Assembly: GCA_001773295.1 (NCBI GenBank)
Contig: MEWG01000027.1
Span: 60,707-67,502 of the forward strand
Direction of reading: 5' to 3'
Source: a candidate division WWE3 bacterium RIFOXYD1_FULL_39_9
Lineage (GTDB): Bacteria; Patescibacteriota; WWE3; UBA101185; UBA10185
DNA length: 6,796 bases
Part shown: piece by piece, positions 5,801 through 6,796 of the stretch
How the letters are laid out: every line of letters begins with the position of its first letter
How positions within the stretch are numbered: position 1 is the first letter of the stretch
Notes under the pieces: model-generated
What the model was told of the DNA's origin: nothing
The model's database searches: none
The model's input: only the letters and a program-made list of their open reading frames with translations
Program-made: the position numbers and the translations under genes

Positions 5801-6796
5801 GCAACATAATTTGCAATTCCAGTGCCATCAGCCATGTTTGCAAGTGGTGCTGTCGAGGCGGATGTTATTCTTCCTTTGGCATCGATTGTCAGTATTGGTA
5901 TACCTGTAGTAGAGCCGTATGTAGCAGCTGAAACTCCGGTATCCGCTAACGTTAATGAACCGGTGACATCAATTGTCGCATCTCCACCCATGCTCTTGAT
6001 ATTAAATCCTGAGCCTGTTCCGAGTACTAATGCTCCGGACGGGGCAGTAGCACCTGAGATTCCAAGACCGCCGTTAGCAACTCCTAGCAACCCAGTAACA
6101 TTAGAAGAACTGGCAATATCTATTGCACTTTGAGTAAGTATTTGATTAGTCCCGTCAAGTGAGAGATAGTTGGCCGCACCGGTAAGTTGAAGTGCCGGGT
6201 GAGTATTTCCAACTGCACTTGTCATATATGCGTCTAAATCATCTAAAACGTCCTGGACATTTGCAGAATCACTATTTGTAAATTCATCGTTGGTTCCGAT
6301 AAGGTAAGCACCGGAGGTAGTGGGGGTAGCAGTATCGTTAAGTCCAATAGTTCCTACATAATAATCTGAGCCTGAAGCTACTCTAATGTCCCCGTTAACA
6401 TCCAATCTGTACGCTGGATTTGTGTTATTGACACCAATATTTCCGCCGGCTTCGATTCTCAATCTCTCTTCAGGGGTACCGGCAGTATCCGGCGCACGTG
6501 TTAGGAATTGAATATATGCAGGACCGTTTGAGTCGGTAAATGCTTGTTCTGCTCTCATGTAGATTGCTGCCGAAACACCGGTATAGTAAGCAGTTGTGCC
6601 GTAACCTTGAGCCGCAATGTTGAAAAGGTAGTCGTCAGGCTGAACTGCAGTTTTGGTAGTTAATGTACCTCTAGAGCGTTTCGCAGTAAATGTGTTTGTA
6701 TGCCAATCGGTATTACTTGAGGTTTCAAAATAAAGGTTGTTTTGATTATCCTGTTTCGTCAAAAGTAACTGGTAATCTGAGGAGCCGGTGTTATCA
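2866..6796 (-). CDS. Phage-fibre-like surface protein with internal S74 chaperone domain (5'-partial)
   Basis: This is probably an extracellular, trimeric fibre or adhesin. The 1,309 visible residues (residue 1 is the Asp codon at 6795-6793) end at TAA 2866-2868. The frame is open to the right edge, so the start is outside the window; the TTG at 6762 is an internal Leu. Residues 1-900 are Gly/Ser/Thr/Asn-rich beta sequence with six GIGTTNP-like motifs and a segment typical of phage tail fibres (TGVSAATYG, then IDAKGRIT, about 286-314). Residues 902-986 match the peptidase S74 chaperone, which trimerises fibres and then cuts itself off. Next come a predicted coiled coil (about 982-1068), a Ser/Thr linker (about 1069-1087) and a beta-rich C-terminal module ending FDWWILNVE. 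There are only four cysteines, at 549, 566, 1170 and 1183, in two close pairs. No transmembrane segment or sorting signal is visible; an anchor could lie in the missing N-terminus. The S74 assignment is firm, but the ligand and cellular role are unknown. Confidence 0.93.
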   Translation of the reverse strand, partial: DNTGSSDYQLLLTKQDNQNNLYFETSSNTDWHTNTFTAKRSRGTLTTKTAVQPDDYLFNIAAQGYGTTAYYTGVSAAIYMRAEQAFTDSNGPAYIQFLTRAPDTAGTPEERLRIEAGGNIGVNNTNPAYRLDVNGDIRVASGSDYYVGTIGLNDTATPTTSGAYLIGTNDEFTNSDSANVQDVLDDLDAYMTSAVGNTHPALQLTGAANYLSLDGTNQILTQSAIDIASSSNVTGLLGVANGGLGISGATAPSGALVLGTGSGFNIKSMGGDATIDVTGSLTLADTGVSAATYGSTTGIPILTIDAKGRITSASTAPLANMADGTGIANYVARWTDNNTLSTGLLYDTGTYVGIGNTVPAANLDIKSANLGDATLRVTDGAGYVFNFGYGASQTSGLYFNMYRNVSNMYFEQNTGGYYFKSGGNTLMSITTGGNVGIGTTNPDSKLHLVAGDIHAAPNSGYTFDNASANEDLYIFGNLEVDSTSYLSSTTIGGTFTINSENFTDLSGDGLTVSSNALTIDATTTSTTSVTASNSGLEVTAGGLRMLGGCSDNQTLSWDSSRQVWECTTGGGGSLSGTGSAGQVTFWDGAESVTGSDEFFWDTGDSQLGIGTTNPSYKLDVVSTTTTGALNVTADSVTTGTGSLFSFDGLTSGTGLSITSTATALTGALTSIDWSPVSSSTATGDLFKINVGANGVLDGGNILAIYDDSSALFTIDQSLITSYLPHTFAASGDVSVAHDIQFTNQTSSYIESYASLYLVAGESFESNNLTLRTYNNGDVVLDAAGGVTLSQAQTWDLATSTSALNFSSYLLNLDTTNSRIGIGVSNPQNKLDVSGNMVIGSYAGASTAPTNGLLVSGSVGIGTTAPGDYSLNVNGNARVATIPVGTGTAMYFDSNNQLIQIASSEIFKDDIQDLNVSLADVMKLNPVTFEWNEKTVTPGVDDFGLIAEEVNEVLPYLVHYAADGVTPRGIKYDRLGVVLLGALQEQQLELDSFGQVAVQTAQLQTDVQTTADQLTNTSTGFDARITNLETDLAQLSQNYDNLGITLGTLDTEVDTVTTDVALIKELLGLSSGTQSTESTESSQSTSSFNLISLLTDPTGVLNQIEALYTEFKDMVAALGLQNNNGELAVTTDLNVTGSTTLSDLVVTGDLMAGLIEIDSLNNSIGIVGPTCYNETLGTTNTALCDAQSLYLQKELAGNVNLFNGKVVIEPNGNMTVNGTISAEKVVADEFSVKGSSTLVGSAVITAGQTEIIINNTDVKANSKIFVTATSSTNGQSLIVLEKTAGTSFKVGIDLPYYTDISFDWWILNVE
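3592..3852 (-). other. Predicted coiled coil after the S74 domain (residues 982-1068)
   Basis: About 87 residues rich in Gln, Asp, Leu, Val and Thr, with hydrophobic residues spaced 3-4 apart (for example LQTDVQTTADQL, ITNLETDLAQLSQ and VALIKELLGL) and no proline. They directly follow the chaperone. A trimeric coiled coil is the natural reading. It is followed by a Ser/Thr/Gln linker (about 1069-1087) that separates it from the C-terminal module. Confidence 0.7.
3838..4092 (-). other. Peptidase S74 intramolecular chaperone domain (residues 902-986)
   Basis: The domain starts with SSEIFKDDIQDL and continues with MKLNPVTFEWNEK, DDFGLIAEEVNEVLPYLV, GIKYDRLGVVLLGALQEQ. These are the hallmark blocks of the S74 chaperone found in endosialidase and other phage tail spikes and in the eukaryotic factor MYRF. 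Ser902 and Lys907 have the S-x4-K spacing of the known catalytic dyad, so self-cleavage at this Ser is expected after trimer assembly. Cleavage would release a C-terminal piece of about 400 residues. Confidence 0.93.
4162..6441 (-). repeat. Six dispersed GIGTTNP-type motifs of the fibre shaft
   Basis: Short motifs of the form (V/I/L)GIGTTNPxxKLDVxG recur at 6441-6379, 5745-5686, 5499-5437, 4983-4927, 4347-4279 and 4230-4162. The clearest are GNVGIGTTNPDSKLHL, SQLGIGTTNPSYKLDV and GSVGIGTTAPGDYSLNV; the first copy is degenerate (GNIGVNNTNPAYRLDV). Spacing is irregular, so they mark successive shaft modules, not a tandem array. Such motifs commonly precede S74 domains in fibre-like proteins. 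Confidence 0.88.

Noticed and set aside
5822..6133. Plus-strand 103-codon ORF
   Set aside because: It is antisense to the Gly/Ser/Ala/Thr-rich fibre gene, which leaves such open frames by chance.
2866..6796. Prophage tail region
   Set aside because: The fibre motifs and S74 domain occur in phages, but no other phage gene is present and the neighbour is a membrane-anchored surface protein. The surrounding genome could still change this view.
1..6796. UGA recoded as Gly
   Set aside because: Neither long frame contains an in-frame TGA, so the standard bacterial code explains everything seen.

Overview
The window holds two large protein-coding genes, both on the minus strand. Each is cut by a window edge, and together they fill almost all of the sequence. 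The style suggests a Patescibacteria (Candidate Phyla Radiation) genome, perhaps Microgenomates or Katanobacteria. The signs are a phage-fibre-like protein with repeated GIGTTNP motifs and an internal S74 chaperone, a C-terminal module ending in FDWWILNVE, and a DUF2341-type surface protein. This placement comes from remembered family patterns and is an inference; no marker gene is present. About 2,245 codons are open without an in-frame TGA, so there is no sign of recoded UGA as seen in Gracilibacteria or SR1.

Right part (2866-6796, minus): the 3' 1,309 codons of a long fibre or adhesin protein. The frame stays open to the right edge, so the true start lies outside the window. It carries six GIGTT-type repeats, a peptidase S74 intramolecular chaperone with a candidate Ser-Lys dyad, a predicted coiled coil, a Ser/Thr linker and a C-terminal beta-rich module.

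Left part (1-2810, minus): the 5' 936 codons of a membrane-anchored, cysteine-rich repeat protein. The frame is unbroken to the left edge and is easy to miss because no stop codon falls inside the window. Its N-terminus is basic and cytoplasmic, followed by one transmembrane segment, a DUF2341-like domain, a short LamG-like fragment, and ten complete plus one partial repeats of 55-65 residues. These repeats resemble beta-propeller blades rebuilt around three cysteine pairs. When the third pair is missing (units 3 and 7), both cysteines are missing together, which suggests that they pair with each other.

The genes lie 55 bp apart, or overlap by 11 bp if an upstream ATG is used. No convincing terminator lies between them, so they probably form an operon that makes two surface proteins. 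A role in attachment or cell-cell contact is plausible but unproven. I see no RNA gene, insertion sequence, CRISPR array, or credible plus-strand gene.
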